The notes beneath the pieces are model-generated. The model did no database searches, was not told the DNA's origin, and worked only from the letters and a program-made list of their open reading frames with translations. A stretch of 46,796 nucleotides of DNA from Metabacillus bambusae (lineage in GTDB: Bacteria > Bacillota > Bacilli > Bacillales > Bacillaceae), in contig NZ_JAGDEL010000036.1 of NCBI RefSeq assembly GCF_017497975.1, forward strand, positions 1 through 46,796, read 5' to 3'. Below are positions 36,206-46,796 of the stretch, piece by piece; within the stretch, counting starts at the first letter, position 1; every line of letters starts with the position of its first letter. A program made the position numbers and the translations under genes.

Positions 36206-37303
36206 CTATAATGCTTTTTCTAACAGTTTAGGCTTTGCAAAAATCATTCTACCTGCAGACGTTTGAAGAACACTTGTAACAAGGACATCAATGTGTTTTC
36301 CGATATAATTACGTCCATCTTCAACAACAATCATTGTACCGTCATCCAAATAGGCGATACCCTGATTATGCTCTTTCCCATCCTTAATTACTTGAACATT
36401 CATTTCTTCTCCAGGTAACACGACAGGTTTAACAGCATTTGCTAAATCATTGATATTAAGAACATGAACCTTTTGTAATTCACAAACTTTATTTAAGTTA
36501 AAATCATTTGTAACGACAACTCCGGAAGTTATCTTCGCTAATTTTACTAATTTACTATCAACTTCTTGAATTTCCTCAAAATCACCTTCATAAATTTCTA
36601 CATTAATTGCAAGTTCTTTTTGAATTCGATTGAGAATATCAAGACCTCTACGACCTCTGTTGCGTTTTAATACATCAGATGAATCAGCAATATGCTGAAG
36701 CTCCTCTAAAACGAATTGAGGAATAACAATAGTTCCTTCTAAAAAGCCAGTTTGACAAATGTCAGCGATTCTACCATCGATGATAACACTTGTATCTAAT
36801 ATTTTCAGCTTTTTATCCTCATTTTCAACCTCTTCATCCGCAGATCCCTTTTTCTTACCGATTCGATTTGGCACGGAAAATAAGTTAATTAATTCATCTT
36901 TTTTCTTAAAACCAATTTGGAAACCTAGATAACCGAGTAGTAATGTCAAAAAGATTGGAATGATTGTATTAAATATCTGATATTGAATATCTTTTAAAGG
37001 AATAACAATAAGAAAAGCAATAATAAGACCAAATATTAATCCTAAACTACCAAATAACACATCTGTAACAGGAGCTTTAACAACAGCCTCTTCTAAAACA
37101 CGAATCCAATTCACAACGTAATCAACTAACCAAAATGTTGCAACAAAAAAGACAACTGCACCTAATACAGCTAAAGTATAAGGTGTATTAATAAAAGGTA
37201 TGTCCTGCATATTTAATAACTCGAGTAGCTCTGGCATGAAAAAGATCCCTAACATACCACCCACACTCAAAAATAACAATTGTATAATGCGTTTAATTAA
37301 CAT
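36206..37303 (-). CDS. yacL: Membrane-anchored PIN/TRAM domain protein (YacL)
   Basis: 365 residues, matching the B. subtilis YacL length. Four hydrophobic segments in the first 132 residues (about 8-30, 43-66, 82-103, 111-132), then a PIN nuclease-like domain from [14 protein letters not shown] (Asp170) with [11 protein letters not shown], and a C-terminal TRAM-like RNA-binding region ([22 protein letters not shown]). A membrane-bound ribonuclease role is plausible but not proven. Downstream of disA. Confidence 0.9.
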   Translation of the reverse strand: MLIKRIIQLLFLSVGGMLGIFFMPELLELLNMQDIPFINTPYTLAVLGAVVFFVATFWLVDYVVNWIRVLEEAVVKAPVTDVLFGSLGLIFGLIIAFLIVIPLKDIQYQIFNTIIPIFLTLLLGYLGFQIGFKKKDELINLFSVPNRIGKKKGSADEEVENEDKKLKILDTSVIIDGRIADICQTGFLEGTIVIPQFVLEELQHIADSSDVLKRNRGRRGLDILNRIQKELAINVEIYEGDFEEIQEVDSKLVKLAKITSGVVVTNDFNLNKVCELQKVHVLNINDLANAVKPVVLPGEEMNVQVIKDGKEHNQGIAYLDDGTMIVVEDGRNYIGKHIDVLVTSVLQTSAGRMIFAKPKLLEKAL

Positions 37304-37657
37304 ACCTTCACCTCCTTTTACGATATAACTACTTTATCCTACTTCTAAGATATGTTAAATAAAAAATTAAAAATGTAAATAGATTGAAACATTGTTGTAA
37401 TTTTACAAACAATTTGACTGTGACACTTGCTCTTTCTTTATATATCATTAGACATTGTAATACTTTCACACCACTCTTATATGTATGGGTGAAGGAAATT
37501 TATGAAGCTAGATTCAATTAGTTTTTAAATGAGTTTGCAATAAATATGATAGCTTGACCTCGCCCCCACTTCCTTTATACACACATAAAAATCAATTTTA
37601 ATATACCCTAAATTAACGAAATTAAAACCATAAAAATGAAAGTTTCATTAAATATTC
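37304..37657 (-). other. disA-yacL intergenic region
   Basis: 354 bases, strongly A+T rich. There is a near-perfect AT-rich inverted repeat (TTGTTTGTAA / TTACAACAA) about 80 bases upstream of yacL and a small AATGAAA / TTTCATT repeat with TTTT after disA that could be a weak terminator. A yacL promoter is expected here but no hexamer pair is convincing. A GGAGGTG site precedes the yacL ATG. Confidence 0.4.
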
Positions 37658-38737
37658 TTATATATGACGATCAATTAAAAGTTGATCCTGTAACCTTTTC
37701 AATCCTTCGATAATCTTTTTCGCCCTCACCTCGCCTATACCATCCACCTCATCTAACTGTTCTACGGATGCGCGCAAAATAAGTTTCAAATTTTTATAGG
37801 TTGTCACTAAATTTTCAATAATGATCGTTGGGAGCCTAGGAATTTTACTTAACATACGATACCCTCTTGGCATAACAGGGCTATCTATATTTGTAAATGA
37901 CGAGAAACCTAGTAATTTAAAAAGAACGGAATCCTCCAAAAGTTCAAAGCTTGAAAGGTCCTGGAGCTGTTTAAGGAATCGATAAGGATCAACAGCTTTA
38001 TCATTTGCGTAATCTTTTATTAATAATGCAGCCTCTTCTTCTAGTCCAGAAAGTAACTCAGCTAATTGTAATCTAATAAGATGACCTTCTGCTCCTAGTT
38101 CATTCACATAGTCATTTATTTCATCCTTTATACGTAAGACCATTTCAATCCGATGCAACACTTGTAAGACTTCCTTAAAAGTAACAAGTTCCTCTAGCTC
38201 TAATGCACCTAATGTCGAGATTGATTGATCAAGAACAAGCTTATATTTTTCTAACGTTTGAATCGCTTGATTAGCCTTCGTTAATATGACACCAATGTCT
38301 CTAAGTGCATACCTTAATTCACCATGATAGAGAGTAATAACATTTCTTCTTTGGGAAATGGCAATCACTAAGTTTCCTGTTTGCTTAGCCACTCGTTCTG
38401 CTGTTCGATGCCTCATTCCAGTTTCCGATGAATAAATTGATGAGTCTGGAACCAACTGGGCATTTGCATACAATATTTTATTTCCCGAATCGCTTAAGAT
38501 AATAGCTCCATCCATTTTAGCTAACTCATATAAATGTGCCGAGGAAAATGAACATTGTATAGAAAAACCACCATCAATAACTTCTTTTACTTTTTCGTTG
38601 TGACCAACAACAATTAATCCACCAGTTTTAGCACGTAGGACATTCTCAATTCCTTCCCTTATTGGTGTTCCAGGTGCGACGAACTGTAAAATTTCATTTA
38701 ACGTCCGTTCACCTGATATACTCTCTACCTTTGTCAT
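37658..38737 (-). CDS. disA: DNA integrity scanning protein, diadenylate cyclase DisA
   Basis: 359-residue octameric enzyme that makes cyclic di-AMP from ATP and stalls at branched DNA. The catalytic motifs DGA (76-78) and RHR (109-111) are intact. C-terminal helix-hairpin-helix domain ([25 protein letters not shown]) binds DNA. Three bases after radA, a partner in recombination-linked checkpoint control. Confidence 0.98.
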   Translation of the reverse strand: MTKVESISGERTLNEILQFVAPGTPIREGIENVLRAKTGGLIVVGHNEKVKEVIDGGFSIQCSFSSAHLYELAKMDGAIILSDSGNKILYANAQLVPDSSIYSSETGMRHRTAERVAKQTGNLVIAISQRRNVITLYHGELRYALRDIGVILTKANQAIQTLEKYKLVLDQSISTLGALELEELVTFKEVLQVLHRIEMVLRIKDEINDYVNELGAEGHLIRLQLAELLSGLEEEAALLIKDYANDKAVDPYRFLKQLQDLSSFELLEDSVLFKLLGFSSFTNIDSPVMPRGYRMLSKIPRLPTIIIENLVTTYKNLKLILRASVEQLDEVDGIGEVRAKKIIEGLKRLQDQLLIDRHI

Positions 38738-38740
38738 GTA

Positions 38741-40114
38741 CTATCCTCCTAACGTTTTATGGAGAGCCTCAGCTACATTCTTCACCCCAATAATCTCGAT
38801 ATCATCGGGAGGGTTCCAGCCACCTATATTTGCCTCTGGAATAATCGCCCTCTTAAAGCCAAGCTTTGCTGCCTCCATTACTCTTTGTTCAATCCTAGAA
38901 ACTCTACGAACTTCACCAGTTAACCCTACTTCACCAATAATGACATCTGTTGGTTTAGGAGGTGCATCCTTAAAACTTGATGCTATGCTTACAGCAACTG
39001 CTAAATCGATAGCAGGTTCATCAAGCTTCACTCCACCAACAACTTTTAAATACGCGTCTTGATTTTGAAGAAGCAAGCCAACACGTTTTTCTAAAACAGC
39101 CATTAATAAGGGTACACGGTTGTGATCAATTCCTGTTGCCATTCTTCTAGGGTTACCGAAGCTAGTTGGTGAAATTAAGGCTTGAATCTCGACAAGAACA
39201 GGTCTCGTACCCTCCATTGAAGCTACAACAGTTGAACCAGCTGCGCCTTTTGATCTTTCTTCTAGAAATATTTCTGAAGGATTTTGAACTTCTTCTAGAC
39301 CAGATTCCTTCATCTCAAATATCCCCATTTCATTTGTTGAACCAAACCGATTCTTTACAGCACGTAATATCCGATACGTATGATGTCTTTCCCCTTCAAA
39401 ATATAGAACGGTATCTACCATATGTTCTAATAATCTCGGACCAGCAATTGACCCTTCCTTCGTTACATGGCCAACAATGAAGATGGCAATACCTTTTGTT
39501 TTCGCAATTCTCATAAGCTCGGCAGTAGATTCTCTTACCTGTGACACGCTTCCAGGAGCAGAGCTTATTTCGCTATGGAATACCGTTTGGATTGAATCGA
39601 CAACTACAAAGGCAGGGTTTGTTTCTTCAATCGCCCTTGAAATAAAACTTAAATCTGTTTCAGACAAAACAAATAGCTTATTTGCTTTAACCCCTAAGCG
39701 GTCAGCCCTTAGCTTTGTTTGTTTTACTGATTCTTCTCCTGAAATATATAAAACATCATTTCCATTATCAGCTAATTGTGAGGATACTTGCAGTAAAAGT
39801 GTAGACTTGCCAATCCCAGGGTCTCCACCAATCAATACAAGGGAGCCCTTAACAATACCGCTTCCTAATACACGGTTAAACTCTTTTAGATTCGTATAAA
39901 TCCTTGGTTCTTGGCTTGTTTCTATATTTGTAATCGGAGAAGGCTTTTGTACCGTTTGGGTGGAATGAGCAAAAACTGCCTTTCGAGGTGAAGCAGGCTT
40001 TAAAACTTCCTCTGTCATTGTATTCCATTCACCACAACCCGGACATTTCCCCATCCATTTAGGTGATTCATATCCACATGTTTGACAAATAAACTTTACC
40101 TTCGTTTTAGCCAT
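38741..40114 (-). CDS. radA: DNA repair protein RadA (Sms)
   Basis: 457-residue RecA-like branch-migration helicase. Zinc finger Cys10, Cys13, Cys24, Cys27; Walker [10 protein letters not shown] at 96-104; RadA-specific KNRFG at 254-258; Lon-protease-like C-terminal domain that lacks the catalytic dyad. Coupled with disA. No firm promoter seen, although a repeat and the clpC terminator precede it. Confidence 0.97.
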   Translation of the reverse strand: MAKTKVKFICQTCGYESPKWMGKCPGCGEWNTMTEEVLKPASPRKAVFAHSTQTVQKPSPITNIETSQEPRIYTNLKEFNRVLGSGIVKGSLVLIGGDPGIGKSTLLLQVSSQLADNGNDVLYISGEESVKQTKLRADRLGVKANKLFVLSETDLSFISRAIEETNPAFVVVDSIQTVFHSEISSAPGSVSQVRESTAELMRIAKTKGIAIFIVGHVTKEGSIAGPRLLEHMVDTVLYFEGERHHTYRILRAVKNRFGSTNEMGIFEMKESGLEEVQNPSEIFLEERSKGAAGSTVVASMEGTRPVLVEIQALISPTSFGNPRRMATGIDHNRVPLLMAVLEKRVGLLLQNQDAYLKVVGGVKLDEPAIDLAVAVSIASSFKDAPPKPTDVIIGEVGLTGEVRRVSRIEQRVMEAAKLGFKRAIIPEANIGGWNPPDDIEIIGVKNVAEALHKTLGG

Positions 40115-40214
40115 AAACGTGTTCCTCTCTTATAGATTACCAAGTAGTCAAGCTAATTATGATTCCTATCCTTAATTATAAGGAAATAAGGGAGATTTTG
40201 AGGAGCATTATTAG

Positions 40215-40298
40215 AAAGTGCAAGTGCCTAGGTAAGTCCCTATGCGCATAGGAAGTCCATAGGAGTGCAATCCCCGAGGGACTCGGCACTGAAGCTAT
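40215..40298 (-). repeat. Palindromic intergenic repeat between clpC and radA
   Basis: Plus strand starts AAAGTGCAAGTGCC and ends GACTCGGCACTGAAGCTA. It holds a perfect 14-base palindrome CCTATGCGCATAGG (40239-40252). Ends match those of the 36001-36146 copy. Confidence 0.6.
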
Positions 40299-40342
40299 AA
40301 ATGATAACTATGTATAAAAATTTCAATTTTTTATTTATATAA

Positions 40343-40382
40343 AGAAAGTGAGGCACACGTTACGCAGTATGCCTCAACTTAC
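40343..40382 (-). terminator. Intrinsic terminator after clpC
   Basis: Arms GAGGCATAC and GTGTGCCTC (9 bp, one G-U) extended by AAGTT / ACTTT, then CTTTATAT on the minus strand. It ends the CtsR operon. Confidence 0.8.
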
Positions 40383-40389
40383 AGTCTTA

Positions 40390-42837
40390 TTATTTAGTTT
40401 TAACTTCTTCTTTTTCGGTCGTTCTGACTACAAATTCACCATTATCTACATCTAAAATAATCTTATGACCTTTATTAATCGTACCTCTTAATAATTCTTC
40501 AGAAAGTCGATCTTCAACATTTTTCTGAATAGAACGACGAAGAGGTCTAGCACCATATTCAAGATCAATTCCTTCATCAGCAATTTTTTCTTTAGCAGAG
40601 TCTGTTAACTCTAATGATAGGTCCTGTTCTTTTAATCGTTTTGTTAATTGGTCAGACATTAGCGACACGATTTCTTTTAAATGTTTCTTTTCTAATGAGT
40701 GGAATACAATAATCTCATCAATACGGTTAATGAATTCTGGTCGGAATGCGCGTTTTAACTCATTCATTACTTTGCCTTTCATATCCTTGTAATTTTGAGT
40801 TTCATCTTGAATGTTAAATCCAACATATTTATTGCGCTTCAACTCACTTGCTCCAACATTAGACGTCATAATTAAAATCGTATTTCTAAAGTCTACTGTA
40901 CGCCCCTTAGAGTCTGTAAGTCTTCCATCCTCTAATACCTGCAGAAGGATATTAAAAACATCTGGGTGAGCTTTTTCAATTTCATCTAAAAGAACGACAG
41001 AGTATGGCTTTCTTCTAACCTTTTCAGTTAGTTGACCACCTTCTTCATAACCTACATAACCAGGTGGTGAACCAACTAAACGAGAAGTTGAGTGCTTCTC
41101 CATATACTCTGACATATCAATGCGAATCATTGAATCCTCATCACCAAAAATTGATTCTGCCAATGCTCTAGCAAGCTCAGTTTTACCTACACCTGTTGGC
41201 CCTAAGAAAATAAATGATCCAATTGGACGTTTCGGATCCTTTAACCCAGCTCGTGCACGACGAACTGCTTTTGCTACAGCAACTACTGCTTCTTCTTGAC
41301 CAATAACTCTTGAATGTAAAAGACTTTCCATATTTAACAGCTTATCTGTTTCTGTTTGTGCTAATCTTGAAACTGGAACACCGGTCCAACTGGAGACTAC
41401 CATCGCAATGTCTTCGACTGTTACTTCAGTATTCTCTTGACCTTGTTTTTCTTTCCATGTTTTCTTCGTTTCTTCAAGCTGTTCACGTAATCTTTGCTCT
41501 GTATCACGTAGTGATGCCGCTTTTTCGAACTCCTGACTTTGTACGGAAGCATCCTTTTCTTTGCGGATTTCATCTAGCTTATGCTCGAGCTCTTTTAAGT
41601 TTGGTGGTGTTGTGAAAGAGCGTAATCTTACTTTTGAGCCGGCTTCATCAATTAAATCAATCGCTTTATCTGGTAGGAATCGATCAGAAATATAACGATC
41701 AGATAATTTAACGGCAGCATCAATTGCTTCATCTGTAATAGAAACTCTATGATGTGCCTCATAACGGTCACGCAAGCCTTTTAAGATTTGAATGCTTTCT
41801 TCAGCTGTCGGCTCATCAACCTGAATTGGCTGGAATCTACGTTCTAATGCAGCATCTTTCTCAATGTATTTTCGGTACTCATCAAGAGTTGTTGCACCAA
41901 TACACTGTAATTCACCCCTAGCTAATGAAGGTTTCAAAATGTTAGAAGCATCGATTGCTCCCTCTGCCCCACCAGCTCCGATCAATGTGTGTAATTCATC
42001 GATAAATAGAATAATATTACCAGCTTGGCGAATTTCATCCATTACTTTTTTAAGTCTATCTTCAAATTCACCACGGTATTTTGTACCAGCAACTACCGTA
42101 CCCATATCAAGTGTCATTACGCGCTTATCACGTAAGATTTCCGGAACCTCATTTTGGACGATTTGTTGAGCTAGCCCCTCTGCTATTGCCGTTTTACCAA
42201 CACCTGGCTCACCAATTAAGACTGGGTTATTTTTTGTACGTCGACTTAATACTTCAATAACACGTTGAATTTCTTTACTTCTCCCGATAACTGGATCTAA
42301 ACTTCCTTCTCTCGCAATCGCAGTTAAGTCTCTTGCAAGACTATCAAGTGTAGGTGTATTGGCATTGGTCATACCACCACCTTGATGATTTGAAGATGTT
42401 TCATTACTGCCCAATAATTGAAGAACCTGTTGTCTTGCTTTATTCAAGCTTACACCTAGATTGTTAAGGACTCTTGCCGCGACACCCTCACCTTCACGAA
42501 TAAGTCCTAACAAAATATGTTCTGTTCCTACATAAGAATGACCTAACTTTCTTGCTTCATCCATTGAAAGTTCGATTACTTTTTTAGCTCTTGGTGTGTA
42601 GTGGATCGTTTGAGAAGCATCTTGACCTCTGCCAATTAATCCTTCTACCTCTTTTTGAATCTTTTCTGGGCCTAGTCCTAATGCGAGTAAAGCCTTAGCT
42701 GCAATCCCTTCACCTTCACTAACTAGCCCTAGTAAAATATGTTCTGTACCTATATTGTTATGACCTAAACGAACTGCTTCCTCCTGTGCTAAAGCAAGTA
42801 CCTTTTGTGCGCGTTCTGTAAATCTTCCAAACATCAT
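40390..42837 (-). CDS. clpC: ClpC, Hsp100 AAA+ unfoldase of the ClpCP protease
   Basis: 815-residue class I Clp ATPase. N-terminal double Clp-N repeat ([12 protein letters not shown] to about 145), first AAA+ module with Walker A GEPGVGKT (209-216), M-domain with the UVR-like stretch [16 protein letters not shown], second Walker A GPTGVGKT, and [11 protein letters not shown] near the end. Works with MecA or McsB as adaptors. The ATG overlaps the mcsB stop (ATGA), as part of the CtsR operon. Confidence 0.98.
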   Translation of the reverse strand: MMFGRFTERAQKVLALAQEEAVRLGHNNIGTEHILLGLVSEGEGIAAKALLALGLGPEKIQKEVEGLIGRGQDASQTIHYTPRAKKVIELSMDEARKLGHSYVGTEHILLGLIREGEGVAARVLNNLGVSLNKARQQVLQLLGSNETSSNHQGGGMTNANTPTLDSLARDLTAIAREGSLDPVIGRSKEIQRVIEVLSRRTKNNPVLIGEPGVGKTAIAEGLAQQIVQNEVPEILRDKRVMTLDMGTVVAGTKYRGEFEDRLKKVMDEIRQAGNIILFIDELHTLIGAGGAEGAIDASNILKPSLARGELQCIGATTLDEYRKYIEKDAALERRFQPIQVDEPTAEESIQILKGLRDRYEAHHRVSITDEAIDAAVKLSDRYISDRFLPDKAIDLIDEAGSKVRLRSFTTPPNLKELEHKLDEIRKEKDASVQSQEFEKAASLRDTEQRLREQLEETKKTWKEKQGQENTEVTVEDIAMVVSSWTGVPVSRLAQTETDKLLNMESLLHSRVIGQEEAVVAVAKAVRRARAGLKDPKRPIGSFIFLGPTGVGKTELARALAESIFGDEDSMIRIDMSEYMEKHSTSRLVGSPPGYVGYEEGGQLTEKVRRKPYSVVLLDEIEKAHPDVFNILLQVLEDGRLTDSKGRTVDFRNTILIMTSNVGASELKRNKYVGFNIQDETQNYKDMKGKVMNELKRAFRPEFINRIDEIIVFHSLEKKHLKEIVSLMSDQLTKRLKEQDLSLELTDSAKEKIADEGIDLEYGARPLRRSIQKNVEDRLSEELLRGTINKGHKIILDVDNGEFVVRTTEKEEVKTK

Positions 42838-43931
42838 GATTCATCATCCTCCATCCATTTATTACGTTCAATTTCTAAGTTAAGCCGCTCTCTTATTAAT
42901 GCAGCTCGGCGAACATCTCTCTCATTTGGACGTAATGGTCCACCAAAATATTGTTGTAAAAATCCAGGTTGAGTTAAAATCATAAGTTCATTGAGAATAT
43001 TACGAGATATGTCTTTAATAATTCCTAAATCAATTCCCAATCTAACATCAGACAAGCATTTTGCTGTCTCATTCGATTCAATTATTCGGCTATAAGTCAA
43101 AGTTCCAAATGATCTATACACTCTGTCTTCAAGCTGGTTTTGGGAGGAGTTGTAAAGAGCTTCACGAGTCGCTCTTTCTTGAGTAATTAATTGTTGAACC
43201 ACACTAATAAGATCTTCAACAATGTCTTTCTCAGACTTACCTAATGTTATTTGATTTGAAATTTGAAAAATGTTTCCAATAGCCTCACTACCCTCACCAT
43301 ATATGCCTCTTACTACTAATCCAAGCTGATTAATTGCTGGGATAATTCTATTAACTTTTTGGGTAAGTACTAATGCAGGTAAATGCATCATGACCGATGC
43401 TCTTAATCCAGTCCCCACATTCGTAGGACAGCTGGTTAAGTATCCCCTTTTTTCATCAAAAGCGTAGTCTACCTCTTCTTCGATCCAATCATCTAACTTG
43501 TTGGCCATATCCAACGCTTCCTCAAGCTGAAATCCTGGGAATAAACATTGAATCCGAATATGGTCTTCTTCATTTAACATTATGCTAACTTCCTCATTTT
43601 CAGAAAGTAAACATCCACCATAAATAGAGTTATCAGCTAGATTAGGACTTATTAGATGCTTTTCTACTAAAACCCTTTTTTGAATGGGCTGCAAATCGTT
43701 CATCTTAAGCAGCTCTAGCTGACCAATTTTCTGGAATGTTTTATTTGCATATGTGGTTTCAAAAAAGTTAAGAACTTCTTGTGATTCTTCATTTGTAGAA
43801 ACTGTAGGAAATTTAAACTGTTCCATATTACGTGCTAATCGAATCCGACTACTTAAGACAATATCTGAATCCGGTCCTTCTTGACTCATCCAAGCACTCA
43901 TTGCCTTATTCATAAAATTTTGGAGTGACAT
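42834..43931 (-). CDS. mcsB: Protein arginine kinase McsB
   Basis: 365-residue guanidino-kinase homologue that phosphorylates arginines and marks proteins for ClpCP. Signature [13 protein letters not shown], the nucleotide-binding NEEDHIRIQ, the catalytic [19 protein letters not shown], and the allosteric phospho-arginine pocket [15 protein letters not shown]. CtsR (same operon) is one target. Overlaps clpC by 4 bases. Confidence 0.98.
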   Translation of the reverse strand: MSLQNFMNKAMSAWMSQEGPDSDIVLSSRIRLARNMEQFKFPTVSTNEESQEVLNFFETTYANKTFQKIGQLELLKMNDLQPIQKRVLVEKHLISPNLADNSIYGGCLLSENEEVSIMLNEEDHIRIQCLFPGFQLEEALDMANKLDDWIEEEVDYAFDEKRGYLTSCPTNVGTGLRASVMMHLPALVLTQKVNRIIPAINQLGLVVRGIYGEGSEAIGNIFQISNQITLGKSEKDIVEDLISVVQQLITQERATREALYNSSQNQLEDRVYRSFGTLTYSRIIESNETAKCLSDVRLGIDLGIIKDISRNILNELMILTQPGFLQQYFGGPLRPNERDVRRAALIRERLNLEIERNKWMEDDES

Positions 43932-43933
43932 GA

Positions 43934-44485
43934 TTATGATCCCTCCTCGTGAAAGCTACTTATTTTTTTTTCAAGAGATCTTATTTGGTCCCTTACTTTA
44001 GCAGCTTGCTCAAACTCTTCCTGTACAATAAATTCATGAATTTTAGTTTTTAGCTCATCTATTTTCTTGCGGATATGAATATCTCCCCCAATGCGTTCAG
44101 GGATTTTTCCTGAGTGAACAGTGTTCCCACCATGAACTCGTTTAAGTATAGGGGTTATATAACTTTTAAAAGTAGGATAACAATTTGAACAGCCAAATCT
44201 TCCAACCTTTTTAAACTGATGTAATGTCAGTTTACATCGATCACATTGTGGAACATCACTAGCTTTAAAAACATTTTGTTCCTCTGTTTTAGCAATACCA
44301 GATTCCATGTTAAGCAATCCAGTTAGTAAATTATTTAAAGAAAATCCTGTGTTAACATTAAACATAAAGAGCTCACTATTTTCATGTGCGCAATGTTCAC
44401 ATATATGGACTTCCGTTTTTTCTCCATTAATCACTTTTGTAAAGTGAAACGTTGCCGGTCTTTCATTACACTCCTGGCAGATCAT
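43934..44485 (-). CDS. mcsA: McsA, zinc-finger activator of McsB
   Basis: 183 residues with four CxxC pairs visible: Cys3/Cys6, Cys29/Cys32, Cys81/Cys84 and Cys99/Cys102. A C-terminal UVR-type helix ([19 protein letters not shown]) ends the protein. In B. subtilis McsA activates the McsB kinase and senses redox or heavy-metal stress. Two bases before mcsB. Confidence 0.97.
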   Translation of the reverse strand: MICQECNERPATFHFTKVINGEKTEVHICEHCAHENSELFMFNVNTGFSLNNLLTGLLNMESGIAKTEEQNVFKASDVPQCDRCKLTLHQFKKVGRFGCSNCYPTFKSYITPILKRVHGGNTVHSGKIPERIGGDIHIRKKIDELKTKIHEFIVQEEFEQAAKVRDQIRSLEKKISSFHEEGS

Positions 44486-44500
44486 CCGTCTCCCCTACTT

Positions 44501-44962
44501 TCACTTATATTTCAATGAAGTTAACATGGCCTTAAACATCCTTGCCCTTAATTCGTCCCTATGAGGGAGCTCAATATAAAGGACTGAACGATCAATTACA
44601 CTTAACATTAATTTAGCTTCGCGGGAAGAAATAACTTCCTCACTTACAAGCCGACCTATAATGTCCTCTGCAGCAGCCTGGGAAAGGCGGTGATGAATCA
44701 AGTGTAAGATTTGATCTAAGAGGTGTGCCTGATTATTTGCTCGAACCTTAATAATCCGAATATAGCCGCCTCCGCCACGCTTACTTTCAACAACATAGCC
44801 TCTTTCAATCGTAAATCTTGTATTAATAACGTAATTAATCTGTGAAGGCACACACTGAAATTTATCTGCAATTTCACTTCGTTTAATCTCAACTATTTCC
44901 TTGCCACTACCATCTAGTACCTTTTTCAAATACTGTTCTATAATGTCTGAAATATTTCTCAC
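44501..44962 (-). CDS. ctsR: Transcriptional repressor CtsR
   Basis: 153-residue heat-sensing repressor of clp genes. Winged helix-turn-helix with the glycine-rich thermosensor loop RGGGGYIRI at 62-70 (Arg62 is the DNA-contact residue known from the family). C-terminal domain is the McsB/dimer region. First gene of the operon; operator and promoter lie just upstream, so it is autoregulated. Confidence 0.98.
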   Translation of the reverse strand: MRNISDIIEQYLKKVLDGSGKEIVEIKRSEIADKFQCVPSQINYVINTRFTIERGYVVESKRGGGGYIRIIKVRANNQAHLLDQILHLIHHRLSQAAAEDIIGRLVSEEVISSREAKLMLSVIDRSVLYIELPHRDELRARMFKAMLTSLKYK

Positions 44963-44982
44963 TCAACCTCCCCCTCACTGAC

Positions 44983-44999
44983 TTTGACTATATTTGACT
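44983..44999 (-). promoter_or_regulatory. CtsR operator
   Basis: AGTCAAATATAGTCAAA: two AGTCAAA heptamers separated by TAT, exactly the known CtsR direct repeat. It begins about 9 bases after the -10, so bound CtsR would cover the start point. A further GTCA follows. Confidence 0.95.
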
Positions 45000-45007
45000 T
45001 TAATCTT

Positions 45008-45036
45008 ACTATAAAACGAACAGAAAAATTTTTCAA
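45008..45036 (-). promoter_or_regulatory. Sigma-A promoter of the ctsR operon
   Basis: TTGAAA, 17-base spacer, TATAGT on the minus strand, 46 bases before the ctsR start. The -35 lies in the loop of a 9-bp inverted repeat (45019-45046). Confidence 0.85.
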
Positions 45037-45046
45037 CTTTTCTGTT
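45019..45046 (-). terminator. Inverted repeat overlapping the ctsR promoter
   Basis: Arms AACAGAAAA and TTTTCTGTT (9 bp) with a 10-base loop, followed by CGTTTTATAG. It may end mgtC-type transcription arriving from upstream, and it overlaps the -35 region of the next promoter. Confidence 0.5.
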
Positions 45047-45087
45047 TCATTTTAAATATTGCCAAAATAAGAGGAAGTAAAACGTAT

Positions 45088-45786
45088 TTAAAATATTTTT
45101 TCCACTTCATGATTCTCTACCAGTATCTTTTCTAAATCAGCATGTAAAACAGAAGATATATCAATATCTAATTGATAATGAAACACAACATTGCTGTCTT
45201 TATCTTTCCTACAAGATGTCATTACTATCTTATGGGTTGTAACATCATATGATGTTAATTTTTGAATCACTTTATCAATCGTAGTCTTGCGGGAATCTAC
45301 GGATATTTTCATTTTCCGCCTTGCTCTTTTAACATTCATATAATTTTCAAGTCGATTTAAGAATATTAAACACATTAAAACGATTGCTGTAGTAAAAAAT
45401 GCTACTACATACATTCCTGCACCAATAACTAAGCCTAAACCAGCCACGATCCATATTGACGCAGCTGTTGTTAGCCCTCTTACAGTTGCACCCTTTACTA
45501 GAATCGTACCACCACCTAAAAACCCTATACCACTAATAACATATGAAGGAATTCTAGCTGGGTCAAACCGTATATTAGGATCATTATCAATATAACTTTT
45601 GAAACCATATAGAGATAAAATCATCATTAAACAAGATCCTATTCCTACTAGTAAATGGGTTCGAAAACCTGCTGGATGATTTTTAAATTCACGTTCCAAT
45701 CCAATTACTCCACATAAAAGGGTAGCTATAAATATACGAGCAAACATGGTGTATGTATCTTGATTTAATAATTCAAGCATATTCAT
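45088..45786 (-). CDS. MgtC/SapB family membrane protein
   Basis: 232 residues. The N-terminal 140 residues form about five hydrophobic helices with the family marks FIATLLCGVIGLEREFKNHPAGFRTH and GVTVRGLTTAASIWIVAG-type sequence (GATVRGLTTAASIW), followed by a cytoplasmic C-terminal domain with an ACT-like pattern. Family members are linked to magnesium homeostasis or acid tolerance; the function here is not established. Start ATG with AGAGGCG. It lies between the rrn unit and ctsR. Resembles B. subtilis YhiD type, not a classical virulence MgtC. Confidence 0.87.
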   Translation of the reverse strand: MNMLELLNQDTYTMFARIFIATLLCGVIGLEREFKNHPAGFRTHLLVGIGSCLMMILSLYGFKSYIDNDPNIRFDPARIPSYVISGIGFLGGGTILVKGATVRGLTTAASIWIVAGLGLVIGAGMYVVAFFTTAIVLMCLIFLNRLENYMNVKRARRKMKISVDSRKTTIDKVIQKLTSYDVTTHKIVMTSCRKDKDSNVVFHYQLDIDISSVLHADLEKILVENHEVEKIF

Positions 45787-46130
45787 TCATTTCGCCTCTT
45801 TAGATATAAATATGTGATCTAATATATATATACTCAAATGTCTGTCTTCAAAACACAATTATCGAAAAGTTTTCAATGAATATTTTAAATATATGACCGC
45901 TTGTTATTTTTCAGGAAATTAACTTATCTTTAAAAGATTATTAATCAAATACTATTGAGTTAAATAGAAAGTTATCAGTTTTAAATTGATTGAGTAAATT
46001 GGAAGCTAAAAGATGAATAATAATTTGCTATTCATTTTTTGTTGAGATTTTTTCAGAATTGAATTAAACTTCTTGAACAACTTAGGGTAATAAAATGTTC
46101 ATAGGCAGAGGAAGTTATTTATATATACAA
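45787..46130 (-). other. Upstream region of the mgtC-like gene
   Basis: About 340 A+T-rich bases with no gene. A possible promoter TTGAAG-17 bases-TATATA lies near 45822-45850 (minus strand), within reach of the start codon. No M-box or other riboswitch fold is recognised by eye. Confidence 0.35.
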
Positions 46131-46157
46131 AAAAGACCAGTATCTCTACTGATCTTC
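46131..46157 (-). terminator. Terminator after the 5S-like fragment
   Basis: Arms AAGATCAGTA and TACTGGTCTT (with G-U) around GAGA, then TTTTTTG on the minus strand. Nearly identical to the terminator at 46497-46527. Confidence 0.88.
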
Positions 46158-46164
46158 TTCTCTC

Positions 46165-46242
<78 letters not shown>

Positions 46243-46440
46243 ATATCGGCTTGCGATAAGCGGCGAATCTCTTCGTCAGCTTGTTCATTCAGATCCTCAT
46301 GTGCCAAGAACGCACATTCCGGTCTTCACTCTCTGCGCTTCCTTACTTGCACAGGATGTGCTGACTTCTACGTTGCCACAGGACGTGGCGTTCTTAGTAG
46401 AAGTTCCTTTATATGCTTCTCCCAAGCCTCAGGCTAGTAG
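46243..46440 (-). ncRNA. Bacillaceae-1-type RNA joined to a 5S fragment
   Basis: Two hairpins carry RUCCU loops: CCAC-GTCCT-GTGG (46376-46388) and GCAC-ATCCT-GTGC (46349-46361). The first is enclosed by an 8-bp stem ACTTCTAC / GTAGAAGT. Upstream is AGCC-TGA-GGCT; downstream ATGTGC / GCACAT. Two RUCCU terminal loops and location next to rRNA genes are the published traits of the Bacillaceae-1 RNA motif. The boundaries are approximate; function unknown. Confidence 0.8.
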
Positions 46441-46496
46441 TTTAAATTTGTCTTCATATCTAGATTATTGAACCTTACGGTTTATAAAGAATATAC

Positions 46497-46527
46497 AAAA
46501 AAGACCAGTATCTCTACTGATCTTTTT
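46497..46527 (-). terminator. Terminator after 5S rRNA
   Basis: AAAAGATCAGTA and TACTGGTCTTTT around GAGA, then TTG on the minus strand, 6 bases after the 5S 3' end. It separates the 23S-5S part from the chimeric RNA unit, which shows no clear promoter of its own. Confidence 0.92.
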
Positions 46528-46532
46528 CGCTT

Positions 46533-46648
<116 letters not shown>

Positions 46649-46724
46649 TAATTTATTAAGTTGAAGGGATATTCCTTCAAAACTAGATAACGATTCACAA
46701 TTCAATTCACTTCATTTAACGCCT

Positions 46725-46796
<72 letters not shown>

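Noticed and set aside
45787-46130. M-box (magnesium) riboswitch before the mgtC-like gene
   Set aside because: The region is A+T rich and no conserved M-box core or terminator is visible.

Overview
The window is a 46.8-kb piece of a low-GC Gram-positive chromosome of the family Bacillaceae (Bacillus sensu lato, not B. subtilis itself). Every recognised gene is on the minus strand. Gene content and order match the origin-proximal rrn-ctsR-clpC-sigH-rpoBC-str-S10-spc block of Bacillus, and most proteins agree with their B. subtilis counterparts to within a few residues in length. Read in transcription order it runs from the right edge to the left edge. It carries no phage, transposon, CRISPR array or defence island. 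Product names are family assignments made by reading the translations; no database search was run.

Right end (46796 to 45088): the 3' end of a 23S rRNA gene, a complete 5S rRNA gene and its terminator. Next comes a second unit that ends in the 3' two-thirds of a 5S gene and an almost identical terminator, but whose 5' part is replaced by a structured RNA with two hairpins closed by RUCCU loops, the hallmark of the Bacillaceae-1 RNA motif. An MgtC/SapB-type membrane protein gene follows. The 5S chimera is the most unusual item in the window.

Stress and metabolism block (44999 to 27410): the CtsR-controlled operon ctsR-mcsA-mcsB-clpC, with a perfect CtsR operator at its promoter; radA-disA (DNA repair and c-di-AMP) and the PIN/TRAM gene yacL; ispD-ispF (isoprenoids); gltX; a cysteine-specific T-box in front of cysE-cysS; then mrnC, rlmB, rae1, the sporulation sigma gene sigH, rpmG and secE.

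Transcription/translation block (27056 to 1): nusG; rplK-rplA; the L10 leader and rplJ-rplL; a small methyltransferase gene; rpoB-rpoC; the str-type operon (L7Ae-like gene, rpsL, rpsG, fusA, tuf); and, after a strong terminator, three tandem -10 boxes and the S10 leader in front of the fused S10-spc cluster from rpsJ to secY, which runs off the left edge. Nearly every multigene unit has a readable sigma-A promoter. Several leaders contain likely ribosomal-protein autoregulatory RNA, including a repeated 12-nt element before rplK and rplA that resembles the 23S rRNA region bound by L1.

Intergenic spaces also hold at least two families of short palindromic repeats: one at 19068-19175, 36001-36146 and 40215-40298, another at 35093-35162.
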